Below the pieces are notes generated by a model. The model was not told the DNA's origin. It saw only the letters and a program-made list of their open reading frames with translations, and did no database searches. A DNA stretch of 64,000 nt, taken from Mycolicibacter engbaekii. Lineage in GTDB: Bacteria > Actinomycetota > Actinomycetes > Mycobacteriales > Mycobacteriaceae. The stretch is from assembly GCF_002101585.1 (NCBI RefSeq), contig NZ_LQOT01000010.1, forward strand, positions 1-64,000. Direction: 5' to 3'. The translations under genes were made by a program, and so were the position numbers. Below, piece by piece: positions 35,610-44,864 of the stretch (its first letter is position 1; each line of letters begins with the position of its first letter).

Positions 35610-36812
35610 TCAGGACGGCTGCCTGACCAGCCCGATGGACTGGGGAATCTGCTCGGCGGAGATGCGCTGCCGAAACACCCAATACGTCCAGCCCTGGTAC
35701 GCGATTGCCAGCGGCGCGAAGATCACCGCCGCCCAGGTCATGATCTTCAACGTGTACGGAGTCGATGAGGCGTTGTAGATCGTCAGGCTCCATTGCGGAT
35801 CCAACGTGGAGGGCAGCAGCGCCGGATACAGGGCGCCGAACAGCAGGACCACCACGGCCGCCACCACGATCGCCGAGCACGTGAACGCCCAGCCGTCGGA
35901 CACCCGGCGCCACACCAGCGCCACCGCGGCCAACTGCGCGACCAGCGCGACGCCCAGCACCAGCCAGGTCCAACCGGTGCCGTGGGCGAGCTGGGTCCAG
36001 ACTCCGAACGCGGCGACCAGCGCGGTCACCGGAAGCGCCAACAGGTTGGCGAATCGGTGCGCGTCGTCGCGAATCGCCCCGGCGGTTTTCAGGCCGGTGA
36101 ACACCGCGCCGTAGAACAGGAACAAGCCGCCGGTGGCCAGGCCGCCCAGCAGCGTGTAGGCGTTGATCACGTCGCCGAACGCCAGGCGGACGTGGTGGTC
36201 GGCCTCCACCGGCAGGCCCCGGACCAGCACGGCGAACGCCACGCCCCACAGGATCGCCGGCAGCCAGGAGCCGGCGGCGATACCGGCATCGGCCCAGGCG
36301 CGCCACCGGGGGTCATTGACCTTGCCCCGCCATTCGATCGCGACGGCGCGCACGATCATGCCGAACAGGATGGCCAGCAGGGGCAGGTACAGCGTGGAGA
36401 ACACCGTGGCGTACCAGTTCGGGAACGCGGCGAACATCGCCCCGCCCGCGGTGATCAACCAGACCTCGTTGCCGTCCCAGAACGGTCCGATCGTGTTCAA
36501 CGCGGCCCGTCGGTGTGCCTCGGGGTCGCGGGGTCGATGCGGTTTCGCCTCTCCTTCGTCGAGGCTCACTGAACCACCGGGTCGTTGCGGTGGTCCCAGT
36601 TTCGCCTCTCCTTCGTCGAGGCTCACTGAACCACCGGGTTTATGCGGTGGTTCCAGTTTCGCCTCTCCTTCGTCGAGGCTCACTGAACCACCGGCACTGA
36701 CGAGGCCGAAGGGCGCCATCAGCATGCCCACCCCGAAGTCGAAGCCCTCCAGAATGAAAAAGCCGGTGAACAGCACCGCGACCAGCACGAACCACAGCTG
36801 TTGTAGGTCCAC
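35610..36812 (-). CDS. cydB: Cytochrome bd ubiquinol oxidase subunit II, with 19-residue repeat insertion
   Basis: Membrane subunit II (400 residues) of cytochrome bd, the high-affinity quinol oxidase. GTG start. The first helix (FVLVAVLFTGFFILEGFDFGVGM) and LNTIGPFWDGNEVWLI are typical, and the rest matches CydB. Between them, residues 41-90 hold three copies of a 19-residue repeat starting GGSVSLDEGEAK, which ordinary CydB lacks; the known family goes from the helix almost directly to the DPExHRRxALNTIGP segment. The repeat is hydrophilic and in frame, so the enzyme may tolerate it in the loop after the first helix. It is 42 bases after CydA and precedes CydD. Confidence 0.92.
   Translation of the reverse strand: MDLQQLWFVLVAVLFTGFFILEGFDFGVGMLMAPFGLVSAGGSVSLDEGEAKLEPPHKPGGSVSLDEGEAKLGPPQRPGGSVSLDEGEAKPHRPRDPEAHRRAALNTIGPFWDGNEVWLITAGGAMFAAFPNWYATVFSTLYLPLLAILFGMIVRAVAIEWRGKVNDPRWRAWADAGIAAGSWLPAILWGVAFAVLVRGLPVEADHHVRLAFGDVINAYTLLGGLATGGLFLFYGAVFTGLKTAGAIRDDAHRFANLLALPVTALVAAFGVWTQLAHGTGWTWLVLGVALVAQLAAVALVWRRVSDGWAFTCSAIVVAAVVVLLFGALYPALLPSTLDPQWSLTIYNASSTPYTLKIMTWAAVIFAPLAIAYQGWTYWVFRQRISAEQIPQSIGLVRQPS
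36543..36694. repeat. 57-bp tandem repeat inside cydB
   Basis: Copies begin at 36543, 36600 and 36657; the third ends after 38 bases. The plus-strand core is TTTCGCCTCTCCTTCGTCGA followed by GGCTCACTGAACCACCGG. Between cores, GAACCACCG and CGGTGGTTC can form a 9-bp stem (perfect in the second unit). Since 57 is divisible by three, the array keeps the cydB frame. It looks like a VNTR or a small palindromic repetitive element inserted in a coding region. Confidence 0.93.
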
Positions 36813-36854
36813 CGCGGCGACCTCCTTATCCGGTGCTATCCGTTCGACCCGGCC

Positions 36855-38321
36855 CTAGTAGGCGAATGACAGTGGCGCCACGGCGTTTTCATCCAGCGGT
36901 GCCGGCGGCGCAGGTTCGGCATCGTGGTCGGTCGGCCCTTGGGCCACATAGCGGCTGATCAACCAGAACCAGATCACCGCGAGCACGGCATAGACCAGCG
37001 TGAACATCACCAGGGAGGTGACCACCACACCCGCGCTGTTTCCCGAGACACCTTGCGCGACGGTCTGCCGTACCCCGGGGTCACCGGTCGGATTGGGGAC
37101 CACAACCCAGGGCTGACGGCCCATTTCGGTGAAGACCCAGCCGGAGATGTTGGCCAGGAAGGGGGTGGGAATGGTCAGCAGCGCAAACCAGGCGAGCCAG
37201 CGCTGGCCGGGGATCTGCCCGCGCCGCGTCAGCCACAGGGCGACCATCGCGAACAGCACCGGCACCAGCAGCAGGCCGATCATCACGCGGAACGACCAAT
37301 AGGTGACGAACAGATTCGGCCGGTAGTCGCCGGGACCGAACTTCTGCTCGAAGTTCTGCTGGATGTCGCGGACCCCGTCGAGCCGAACACCGCTGACCCT
37401 GCCCTGGGCCAGCAGCGGTAGCAGATAGGGCACCTCGATCACTCGGGTGAGGTGGTCGCAGTTGTTCTGCCGCCCGATGGTCAGAACCGAGAAGTTCGGG
37501 TCGGTTGCGGTGTCGCACAATGATTCCGCCGACGCCATCTTCATGGGTTGCTGGACGAACATCAGCTTGCCCTGCACGTCGCCGGTCAAGAACAACGCCA
37601 CCGCGGCGACCAGCGCGACCCAACATCCGAGAACGGTTGCCGGCCGGTACATGGTGGCGGCGTCCACGGCGGCCGCGGGCGAGCCGTCGGCGCGCGACCG
37701 GACCATCCACCAGGCGCACACCGCGGCGACGAACGTTCCGGCCGTCAAGAAGGCGCCGGATATCGCGTGCGACAGCGCGGCCTGGGCGGTGTTGTTGGTG
37801 AACAGCGCCATGATGCTGTCCAGTTCGGCGCGCTTGTTCTCCGGATTGAAGTGCGCGCCGACCGGATGCTGCATGAACGAGTTGGCGGCGATGATGAAGA
37901 ACGCCGAGAGGTTCGTGGCGATCGCGACAATCCAGATGCACAGCAGATGTATCGCCCGCGGCAAGCGGTCCCAGCCGAAGATCCACAGTCCGATGAAGGT
38001 GGACTCCAAGAAGAAGGCGGCCAGGCCCTCCATCGCCAGGGGGGCACCGAACACGTCGCCGACAAATCGGGAGTATTCGCTCCAGTTCATGCCGAACTGG
38101 AACTCCTGGACGATTCCGGTGGCCACACCCAGGGCGAAGTTGATCAAGAAGAGCTTGCCGAAGAACTTGGTCAGCCGGTACCAGGCGGGGTTGTTCGTTC
38201 GGAACCACACCGTCTGCATGACCGCGACCAACGGAGCCAAACCGATGGTCAGCGGCACGAAGATGAAGTGGTAGACAGTGGTGATCCCGAACTGCCACCG
38301 CGATAAGTCAACGACGTCCAT
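36855..38321 (-). CDS. cydA: Cytochrome bd ubiquinol oxidase subunit I
   Basis: The 488-residue haem-bearing subunit that oxidises quinol and reduces oxygen without proton pumping. It begins MDVVDLSRWQFGITTVYHFI with the conserved haem-ligand histidine (H18). Other family segments are NFALGVATGIVQEFQFGMNW, GLWIFGWDRLP, SFMQHPVGAHFNP and the ISGWVFTEMGRQPWVV signature with the methionine ligand. The Q-loop is of the short type. First gene of a leftward cydA-B-D-C unit. No CRP consensus was seen in its 119-base upstream region, which does have TTAACGTCGGTAA, an imperfect palindrome. Confidence 0.96.
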   Translation of the reverse strand: MDVVDLSRWQFGITTVYHFIFVPLTIGLAPLVAVMQTVWFRTNNPAWYRLTKFFGKLFLINFALGVATGIVQEFQFGMNWSEYSRFVGDVFGAPLAMEGLAAFFLESTFIGLWIFGWDRLPRAIHLLCIWIVAIATNLSAFFIIAANSFMQHPVGAHFNPENKRAELDSIMALFTNNTAQAALSHAISGAFLTAGTFVAAVCAWWMVRSRADGSPAAAVDAATMYRPATVLGCWVALVAAVALFLTGDVQGKLMFVQQPMKMASAESLCDTATDPNFSVLTIGRQNNCDHLTRVIEVPYLLPLLAQGRVSGVRLDGVRDIQQNFEQKFGPGDYRPNLFVTYWSFRVMIGLLLVPVLFAMVALWLTRRGQIPGQRWLAWFALLTIPTPFLANISGWVFTEMGRQPWVVVPNPTGDPGVRQTVAQGVSGNSAGVVVTSLVMFTLVYAVLAVIWFWLISRYVAQGPTDHDAEPAPPAPLDENAVAPLSFAY

Positions 38322-38440
38322 GGGCGATCTCCCCGGGGCTGCGCAGCCGATGCTACGACCAAGGGTAGTAGTTAACGTCGGTAACCGGTAGAGATTTCTT
38401 CCGACGCGGGCCGGTGGGGAAGTGCCGGGCGCGCAGGCGG

Positions 38441-38878
38441 CTAAGCCAGGATGGCGGCCAGCGTGCGCCAGCGGCGATGCCGGTGGGTGAACAGCAGCCG
38501 GATGACCATGCGAGTGACCGCGCCGATGATGCCGTCATCGGTCTCGATCTCGTCGGTGTAGCGGCAGCGGTGCTCGTCGAGGGGCGTGAACGTCAACCGA
38601 TGGTTCCAGGTGCGGACCGGCCCGCTGCGCTCGTTGGTATAGATCGTCAGCTCGTCGAGCTGCCGGATTTCAAGGTGATGGGTCCAGGCGGGGATGACCC
38701 CGAACCACCACAGCCGCGCCGACAGGCGGGTCCCGACTTCGAGGCGCTCCGGTGCGGCCAGCCTGGGCAGGGTGACCAGCGGGGCGAGCACGTACTGCAT
38801 CAAGGCGGGTTTGCGTGCCAGTGCCGCGGCGTGCTGCGCGGAGATCGGTAGGTCGGTGTGCAGGGCGACAATGCTCAC
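38441..38878 (-). CDS. SRPBCC-fold protein
   Basis: A 145-residue protein with START/Bet v1-like beta strands: RLSARLWWFGVIPAWTHHLE, LDELTIYTNERSGPVRTWNH, RLTFTPLDEHRCRYTDEIE, then a C-terminal amphipathic helix. The GTG at 38878 follows a GGGAG motif. SRPBCC proteins bind hydrophobic ligands; no catalytic residues are evident. It diverges from mmpS and converges on nothing; cydA is downstream in the same direction after a 119-base gap. Confidence 0.75.
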   Translation of the reverse strand: MSIVALHTDLPISAQHAAALARKPALMQYVLAPLVTLPRLAAPERLEVGTRLSARLWWFGVIPAWTHHLEIRQLDELTIYTNERSGPVRTWNHRLTFTPLDEHRCRYTDEIETDDGIIGAVTRMVIRLLFTHRHRRWRTLAAILA

Positions 38879-39100
38879 GGCAGGCTCCCGGGGTTCACGC
38901 GCGGACGGGTGAGTGAGGGGTTGCGGCGCATGCCGTTGCCGGCCGCGAACATCCAGCTGGAACCTACCAGCGGCCGATCTTCCGTGGGCTGCTCGCGATG
39001 CGGTAATCTCCGTCCCGGCCCAGACGGAACCCGGGTTCCGCCTGTAGCGCACGTCGGCGCGGCCCAGATCCTCGCGGCAGCAGGGGGCAAGGAGGCGTGG
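38879..39100 (+). promoter_or_regulatory. Divergent promoter region upstream of mmpS
   Basis: A 222-base spacer between the SRPBCC gene and mmpS. A candidate promoter for mmpS is TTCCGT (38980-38985) and TAATCT (39004-39009) with an 18-base gap. The -10 fits well; the -35 is weak. A good ribosome binding site, AAGGAGG (39089-39095), precedes the mmpS GTG. Confidence 0.35.
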
Positions 39101-39538
39101 GTGTTCGCACTGGTCCGCAGACTGTGGATACCGCTGCTTCTGGTGGTGGTGATCGCCCTGGGCGCCTACGTGGTGGTGCGGGTCCGCAACAGTTTCGGCG
39201 CCGGCGCCCGGGTCGCCACCGCCGACCCCAACGCCGACGAGACCAAACCCTTCAATCCCAAACACATCACCTATGAACTGACGGCCCCCTCGGGCGGCAC
39301 CGTCAACATCAACTTTCTCGACGAGAACGGGCAACCGCACCTGATCGAGGACGCGCCGTTGCCGTGGTCGCACACCATCGTCACCACGTTGCCGTCGATG
39401 TCGGCCAACATCGTTGCGCAGGGCGACACCGCCATGGATCACCTGCGCTGCCGGATCATCGTCGACGACAACGTCCGCGACGACCGCAGCATCGATGAGT
39501 ACAAGCCCTTCATCTACTGCTTGGTGAAGTCCGTATGA
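39101..39538 (+). CDS. MmpS family transport accessory protein
   Basis: A 145-residue membrane-anchored protein. One N-terminal helix (RLWIPLLLVVVIALGAYVVVR) is followed by a periplasmic beta domain with HITYELTAPSGGTVNINFLD, LPWSHTIVTT and a C-terminal CRIIVDD segment typical of MmpS. GTG at 39101 lies five bases after AAGGAGG. Its stop overlaps the mmpL ATG (ATGA). MmpS proteins partner with MmpL transporters in lipid, siderophore or drug export; the MmpS4/MmpS5 group is the nearest type. Confidence 0.9.
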   Translation: MFALVRRLWIPLLLVVVIALGAYVVVRVRNSFGAGARVATADPNADETKPFNPKHITYELTAPSGGTVNINFLDENGQPHLIEDAPLPWSHTIVTTLPSMSANIVAQGDTAMDHLRCRIIVDDNVRDDRSIDEYKPFIYCLVKSV

Positions 39539-42396
39539 GCAACCGCGTAGGCCAGCCGCGCTCCCGCATCGCCCGGCTGCTCTGGGTGCTGGCCGTGCCC
39601 ATCATCATCTTCTGGCTGCTCATCGCCATCGGAACGACGGTGTTCACCCCGAAACTGGGCGTGGTGGCGGGCAAGCACTCGGTGCCCATGGCACCGCTGG
39701 ACGCGCCGGCGTTCAAGGACATGATGGACATCGGCCACAAGTTCGAGGAGTTCGACACCGACTCCACCGCGATGGTCGTGCTGGAGGGTGACGACAAGCT
39801 CGGCGACAGCGCGCACGAGTACTACAACGAGATCGTCGCCAAGCTCAAAGCCGACCGGCATGTCCAGAACGTGCAGGACTTCTGGAGCGATCCGCTCACC
39901 GCCGCCGGCTCCCAGAGCCCGGACGGCAAGGCCGCCTACGTGCAGGTCTTCCTCGACGGGGCCCAGGGCACCACGCCCAGCCACGCCTCGGTGGCCGCGG
40001 TGCGCAAGATCGTCGAGGGTGTGCCCGCCCCGCCGGGCGTGCAGGCGCACGTGGCCGGCAACACGGTGCTCAACACCGACACCCTGATCGCCGCGCATAA
40101 CAGCATGGAACTGATGACGGCGGTCACCATCGGCGTCATCTTCGTGATGCTGCTCGTCATCTACCGATCACTGCGGTCGGCGATCGTCGCGCTGATCCTG
40201 GTGCGCTTCGAACTGTATGCGGCAGAAGGCATTGTGGCCACAGCCGGCAACCTGGACATCATCGGCCTGACCCCGTACGCGGTCAGCATGGTCACGATGC
40301 TGACCATTGCCGCCGGCACCGACTACTTCATCTTCCTGCTGGGCCGCTATCACGAGGCACGCTCCCGCGGCCAGGATCGCGAAGAGGCGTTCCATACCGC
40401 CTACAACGGCGTGGTCCATGTGATCGTGGGCTCCGGCCTGACCATCGTCGGCGCCTGCCTGTGTCTGACCGCGACCAAGCTGCCGTACTTCCAGACCATG
40501 GGTGTGCCGTGCGCCATCGCGCTGGTGGCCACCATGGTGGCGGGCCTGACCCTGGCTCCGGCGGTGCTGGTGGTCGCATCCAAATTCGGGATCTTCGACC
40601 CCAAACGTCAAGTCTCCGAACGGGGCTGGCGCCGTATCGGCACCCTGGTGACGCGGTGGCCGAAGCCGATCATCGTGGTGACCACCTTCATCGCGGCGAT
40701 CGGGTTCGTTGCCCTGGCGACCTACGTGCCCAATTACAACGACCGGCACTTCACCCCCGAGACCATCGCGGCCAACGTCGCCCAGACGGCGGCCGAACGG
40801 CACTTCTCCCAGGCCCGGATGAATCCCGAACTGCTCATGGTCGACGCCGGGCACGACCTGCGCAATCCGGCGGACATGCTGGTCATCGATCGGATCGCCA
40901 AGACCGTCTTCCACGAGCGCGGCATCGGGCGGGTGCAGACCATCACCCGTCCGCTCGGTGCGCCGATCGAACACAGCTCCATTCCGTTTCAGATCGCCAT
41001 GCAGGCCTCCGGTCAGCTACAGACCGCGAAGTTCATGAACGATTCCATGGCCTCGATGCTGGAACAGGCCGATGAGATGGGCCGGACCGTGGCCACCATG
41101 GAGCACATGTACGGGGTGATGCAGCAGGTCGTCGACAACACCCACGACATGACCGCCCACATGCACGAGCTGCAGGTCGACATCGAGACGGTGCGCGAGC
41201 ATGTGTCGGACTTCGATGACTTCTTCCGCCCGCTGCGCAGTTACTTCTATTGGGAGCCGCACTGTTTCGACATCCCCATCTGCGCTTCCACGCGGTCGAT
41301 GTTCGACATGCTCGACGACGTCGACGCCATGACCGATGACATGGGCACCACCATCAAAGACGTCGACCGGCTCGACGTCTTGATGCCGCAGATGCTCGAA
41401 GACCTGCCCAAGACCATCGACTCGATGAAGAAGATGCGCGGCTTCATGCTCGCCACCCACAGTTCGATGTCGGGCATCCAGCACCATCTGCAGGAGAACG
41501 CCGAAGGTTCGACCCTGATGGGCAAGTTCTTCGACGAGGCCAAAAACGACGACTCGTTCTACCTTCCGCCGGAAGTCTTCGACAACCCCGACTTCATCCG
41601 CGGGCTGAAGATGTTCGTCTCGCCCGACGGCCACGCCGTGCGATTCATCATCACCCACCAGGGCGACCCCGCCTCGGTCGAAGGCATCGAGCATGTCCAG
41701 GGCATCCGGGACGCCGTCGCGGACGCGATCAAGGGAACTCCGCTGGAAGGCTCGAAGGTGTCGCTGGCCGGCACCGCATCGATGTACAGCGACATGCAGG
41801 ACGGCGTGAAGATCGACCTGATGATCGCCGGGTTGTCCACGCTGATCCTGATCTTCTCGATCATGCTGCTGATCACCCGCAGCCTGGTGGCGTCGCTGGT
41901 GATCGTCGGCACGGTGCTGGCCTCGCTGGGCACCGCCTGCGGGCTGTCGGTGCTGCTGTGGCAGGACATCCTCGGGGTGGGCCTGCAGTGGATCGTGTTG
42001 CCGCTGACGGTGATCATCCTGCTGGCGGTGGGATCGGACTACAACCTGCTGCTGGTCTCGCGGCTCAAAGAGGAGATCGGCGCGGGCCTCAACACCGGGA
42101 TCATCCGCGGCATGGGCGCATCCGGCCGGGTGGTCACCGCGGCGGGCTTGGTGTTCGCGGCGACCATGGCGTCGATGATGGTCAGTGATCTGCGGGTGAT
42201 CGGGCAGTTGGGCACCGCGATCGCGTTGGGGCTGCTGGTGGACACGTTCATCGTCCGCGCCTTCATGACGCCGGCGATCGCGGCGGCGCTGGGCCGGTGG
42301 TTCTGGTGGCCGCTGGACACCTTCAGCATGCGGGACCGGCCGGCGCCCGAGCCGGCTTCCGAGGCCGAACCGATACCACAGCCGACGATGGTGTGA
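39535..42396 (+). CDS. MmpL family RND transporter
   Basis: A 953-residue proton-driven inner-membrane exporter with twelve predicted helices and two large periplasmic loops. Proton-relay Asp-Tyr pairs are D263-Y264 (AAGTDYFIF) and D835-Y836 (VGSDYNLLL). The second loop carries a long helical coiled-coil-like stretch (LEQADEMGRTVATMEHMYGV onward) as in MmpL4/MmpL5 types. Coupled to MmpS upstream; the TetR gene starts four bases downstream. The set resembles efflux or lipid-export systems controlled by a local TetR, including those that give azole or bedaquiline tolerance in other mycobacteria. The cargo cannot be told from sequence. Confidence 0.93.
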   Translation: MSNRVGQPRSRIARLLWVLAVPIIIFWLLIAIGTTVFTPKLGVVAGKHSVPMAPLDAPAFKDMMDIGHKFEEFDTDSTAMVVLEGDDKLGDSAHEYYNEIVAKLKADRHVQNVQDFWSDPLTAAGSQSPDGKAAYVQVFLDGAQGTTPSHASVAAVRKIVEGVPAPPGVQAHVAGNTVLNTDTLIAAHNSMELMTAVTIGVIFVMLLVIYRSLRSAIVALILVRFELYAAEGIVATAGNLDIIGLTPYAVSMVTMLTIAAGTDYFIFLLGRYHEARSRGQDREEAFHTAYNGVVHVIVGSGLTIVGACLCLTATKLPYFQTMGVPCAIALVATMVAGLTLAPAVLVVASKFGIFDPKRQVSERGWRRIGTLVTRWPKPIIVVTTFIAAIGFVALATYVPNYNDRHFTPETIAANVAQTAAERHFSQARMNPELLMVDAGHDLRNPADMLVIDRIAKTVFHERGIGRVQTITRPLGAPIEHSSIPFQIAMQASGQLQTAKFMNDSMASMLEQADEMGRTVATMEHMYGVMQQVVDNTHDMTAHMHELQVDIETVREHVSDFDDFFRPLRSYFYWEPHCFDIPICASTRSMFDMLDDVDAMTDDMGTTIKDVDRLDVLMPQMLEDLPKTIDSMKKMRGFMLATHSSMSGIQHHLQENAEGSTLMGKFFDEAKNDDSFYLPPEVFDNPDFIRGLKMFVSPDGHAVRFIITHQGDPASVEGIEHVQGIRDAVADAIKGTPLEGSKVSLAGTASMYSDMQDGVKIDLMIAGLSTLILIFSIMLLITRSLVASLVIVGTVLASLGTACGLSVLLWQDILGVGLQWIVLPLTVIILLAVGSDYNLLLVSRLKEEIGAGLNTGIIRGMGASGRVVTAAGLVFAATMASMMVSDLRVIGQLGTAIALGLLVDTFIVRAFMTPAIAAALGRWFWWPLDTFSMRDRPAPEPASEAEPIPQPTMV

Positions 42397-42400
42397 GGCC

Positions 42401-43000
42401 ATGGAGTCACGACTGCGGCACCGCACCGACGGGAGGCTGGATCGCTCTCGCGATCCCGCGATCTTGGATGCCGCACTGGCTATCGTCTCGGAGAACGGCT
42501 ACGACGCAGCGAATATGAACGACATCGCGGCACGCGCCGGTGTCGGAAAGGCGGCCATCTACCGCCGCTGGTCCTCGAAAGCGGCGCTGGTCACCGATGC
42601 GCTCATCTATTGGCGGCCCGATCTGCTCACCAAGGACACCCCCGACACCGGGAGCCTGACCGGCGATCTCGACGCACTCGTGGAGCAGATCGCCCGCAAC
42701 GACAACGAGCCGTTCCCCAACGACCTGGTGCTGCGGGTCGCCTTGGAGGCTGCGCAGGACCCGGACCTGGCCGCCGCGGTCGACGACCTGCTCCTGGTCA
42801 AGGGCAAGGGACTGGTCGCCAAGATCGTCGCGCAGGCCGTGGCGCGCGGCGAGATCGACGCCGACCGGGACTGGTCGCTGGTCGCCGACGTGGTGCTGGC
42901 GATGTGCCTGCTGCAGGTGGTCCGCGGTCAGAGCATCGACGCGGCATTTGTCCGGGCCGTCATCGACACGCTGGTTCTGCCGGCATTGCGGGCGCGGTGA
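42401..43000 (+). CDS. TetR family regulator of the mmpS-mmpL unit
   Basis: A 199-residue repressor-type protein with helix-turn-helix AANMNDIAARAGVGKAAIYR followed by RWSSKAALVTDAL, and a TetR C-terminal domain of the RutR/TetR_C_16-like kind. It lies four bases after mmpL in the same direction, so it is expressed with its probable target. It most likely controls the promoter upstream of mmpS, although no clear operator was recognised there. Confidence 0.88.
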   Translation: MESRLRHRTDGRLDRSRDPAILDAALAIVSENGYDAANMNDIAARAGVGKAAIYRRWSSKAALVTDALIYWRPDLLTKDTPDTGSLTGDLDALVEQIARNDNEPFPNDLVLRVALEAAQDPDLAAAVDDLLLVKGKGLVAKIVAQAVARGEIDADRDWSLVADVVLAMCLLQVVRGQSIDAAFVRAVIDTLVLPALRAR

Positions 43001-43034
43001 GAGGCGGCGCAACCCAGCGCCGCAAGTCGAGAGC

Positions 43035-44168
43035 TCACAACACGGCGAGGTCCGCCAACGCATCGGCGAAGGCCGCCAGGTCGGCGGCGAACAGTCCGGG
43101 CTGCTCGAAAGCGGCGAAGTGCCCGCCGCGCTCCTGGACGCTGTAGTGGACCAGGTTGTAGCGCCGTGCGGCCCACGTCCGCGGTGTCTGCACCAGCTCG
43201 TAGGGGTAGACCGCGTAGCCGGTGGGCACCGTGACATGACCCCGCCATGAGCCGAGCGCGCCGGAGCGGGCGGACTCGCAATACAGGCGGGCCGAGGAGG
43301 TCCCGGTCACGGTCAGCCAGTAGAACATCAGGTTGTCGATGAGCCGGTCGGTGCTGATCGGCATGCCGTCGCGGGTGTCGCACCAGGCATGGAACTTCTC
43401 CAGAATCCAGCCGGCCAGTCCGACGGGTGAGTCGTCGAGTCCATATCCCACCGAATGCGGCCGCGTCGCTTGCTGATTCATATACGCCCTGCCGTCGGCG
43501 GTACGCTGCACCGAGGCAGCGATAGCCGCCTGCTCGGCCGCCGTCACCGCGGCCATCAGACCGGGATCGTCGCGGTCCGGCGGGGCAAAGCACATGTTGG
43601 TGTGGATAGCCGCGACCCGTCTCGTGTAGTGCTCGCCGAGCCAGCGGGTGACCAGCGCGCCCCAGTCGCCGCCCTGGGCGACATACCGGTGATAGCCCAG
43701 CTGGCCCATCACATCGTCCACGGCAGCCGCCACGGCAGCGACGTCGACACCGGGCCGGCGGGTCGGACCGGAGAAACCGTAGCCGGGCATCGAGACGACG
43801 ACGACGTGGAATCGCTGACGCAGCAGCGGAAGTACGTCGAGGAACTCCACGATCGAGCCGGGCCAGCCGTGCGTCACAACCAAGGGGAGGGCATCGCGGT
43901 CGGGCGACCGGACGTGCAGAAAGTGCACCCGCTGGCCGGCGGCCGCGGTGACGAACGAGCCGAATTCATTGACCTCGGCTTCCACCTGCCGCCAGTCGTA
44001 GGTGTGCAGCCAACGATCCACGACCGCCTTGAGGAAGGCTTGGTCGGTTCCGTAATCCCATCCGGCCCCATCGATCTCGGCCGGCCACCGGGTGTTGGCG
44101 AGCCGGCGGCGCAGATCATCCAGCTCGGACTCGCTGACGCGCAGCGGCCAGGGTTCAGGTCTGTTCAC
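43035..44168 (-). CDS. Epoxide hydrolase, EHN-domain alpha/beta hydrolase
   Basis: A 377-residue enzyme of the microsomal-type epoxide hydrolase family. The N-terminal EHN lid (PWPLRVSESELDDLRRRLAN to DWRQVEAEVNEF) precedes the alpha/beta fold. The oxyanion motif is THGWPGS, the nucleophile Asp sits in QGGDWGALVTRWL, and the His in RGGHFAAFEQP. It converts epoxides to diols, possibly from lipid or xenobiotic oxidation. It is divergent from the SRPBCC/SDR pair at 44341 with a shared promoter spacer. Confidence 0.88.
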   Translation of the reverse strand: MNRPEPWPLRVSESELDDLRRRLANTRWPAEIDGAGWDYGTDQAFLKAVVDRWLHTYDWRQVEAEVNEFGSFVTAAAGQRVHFLHVRSPDRDALPLVVTHGWPGSIVEFLDVLPLLRQRFHVVVVSMPGYGFSGPTRRPGVDVAAVAAAVDDVMGQLGYHRYVAQGGDWGALVTRWLGEHYTRRVAAIHTNMCFAPPDRDDPGLMAAVTAAEQAAIAASVQRTADGRAYMNQQATRPHSVGYGLDDSPVGLAGWILEKFHAWCDTRDGMPISTDRLIDNLMFYWLTVTGTSSARLYCESARSGALGSWRGHVTVPTGYAVYPYELVQTPRTWAARRYNLVHYSVQERGGHFAAFEQPGLFAADLAAFADALADLAVL

Positions 44169-44340
44169 GGCCGCCTCCGCTTCGGCTGCCGGGAGGACCG
44201 AGCCTCCCCGGCGGAAGCTGCCTTCAGCTCAGGCACTTGCACACCCTATCGAGATGTGTACAAATTGATCAACGCCTATCCGCGCCCGTCGCCGTACGTC
44301 GTCGCCGGTACCGCCGAAATGACCTGAAAGGAAGCAACAG
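44169..44340. promoter_or_regulatory. Overlapping divergent promoter candidates
   Basis: For the leftward hydrolase, minus-strand TTGATC (44267-44272) and TAGGGT (44243-44248) are 18 bases apart. For the rightward gene, TTGCAC (44237-44242) and TACAAA (44259-44264) are 16 apart. The boxes overlap, so the two transcripts may compete. AAGGAAG near 44328 is the ribosome binding site for the rightward gene. Confidence 0.4.
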
Positions 44341-44853
44341 TTGCCCCGGATGTACCCGTGCGCGAAGGTCGGCCTCGACTATCTGGAGCAGGCTCCACAG
44401 CGGTTCAGCAACAGCGTCGACCTGGCCGTGACGCCGGGCCAGATCTGGGAGGTGCTGGCCGACGCCGATGCATGGCCCCGCTGGGCCAGTGTGATCACCA
44501 ACGTGACCTGGACCAGCCCTGAGCCGCACGGAGTCGGGACCACCCGAGTGGTCGACATGCGTGGCGGGATAGTCGGCGACGAGGAGTTCCTGGCCTGGGA
44601 ACCCGGACAGCACATGGCCTTTCGGTTCAACGCGAGCTCAACGTCGGCATTGGCGGTGTTCGTCGAGGACTATCGCATCGAGCCCACCGCACAAGGCTGC
44701 CGGCTCACCTGGACGCTGGCCAACCAGCTGACCGGGCCGGCCCGGTGGGCGTCCCCGATCAGTGCCCCGCTGATGAACCTGGGGTTCCGCCGCTTCCTGT
44801 CCAACCTGCGCCGCTATACCGACAAGCGTTTCGCGACGGCGAGCCGCGGATAG
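44341..44853 (+). CDS. SRPBCC family protein
   Basis: A 170-residue START/polyketide-cyclase-like protein: RFSNSVDLAVTPGQIWEVLA, DADAWPRWASVITNVTWTSP, GTTRVVDMRGG, CRLTWTLANQL and a C-terminal helix. The TTG at 44341 is correctly spaced from GAAAGGAAG; the ATG at 44350 is 15 bases away and less likely. These proteins bind or modify hydrophobic ligands. The SDR gene starts 11 bases downstream. Confidence 0.82.
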   Translation: MPRMYPCAKVGLDYLEQAPQRFSNSVDLAVTPGQIWEVLADADAWPRWASVITNVTWTSPEPHGVGTTRVVDMRGGIVGDEEFLAWEPGQHMAFRFNASSTSALAVFVEDYRIEPTAQGCRLTWTLANQLTGPARWASPISAPLMNLGFRRFLSNLRRYTDKRFATASRG

Positions 44854-44864
44854 GGCAGCCGGGT

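Noticed and set aside
36543..36694. CRISPR-like array
   Set aside because: Only three units, the intervening bases are also conserved, there are no cas genes, and the array lies within an open cydB frame.
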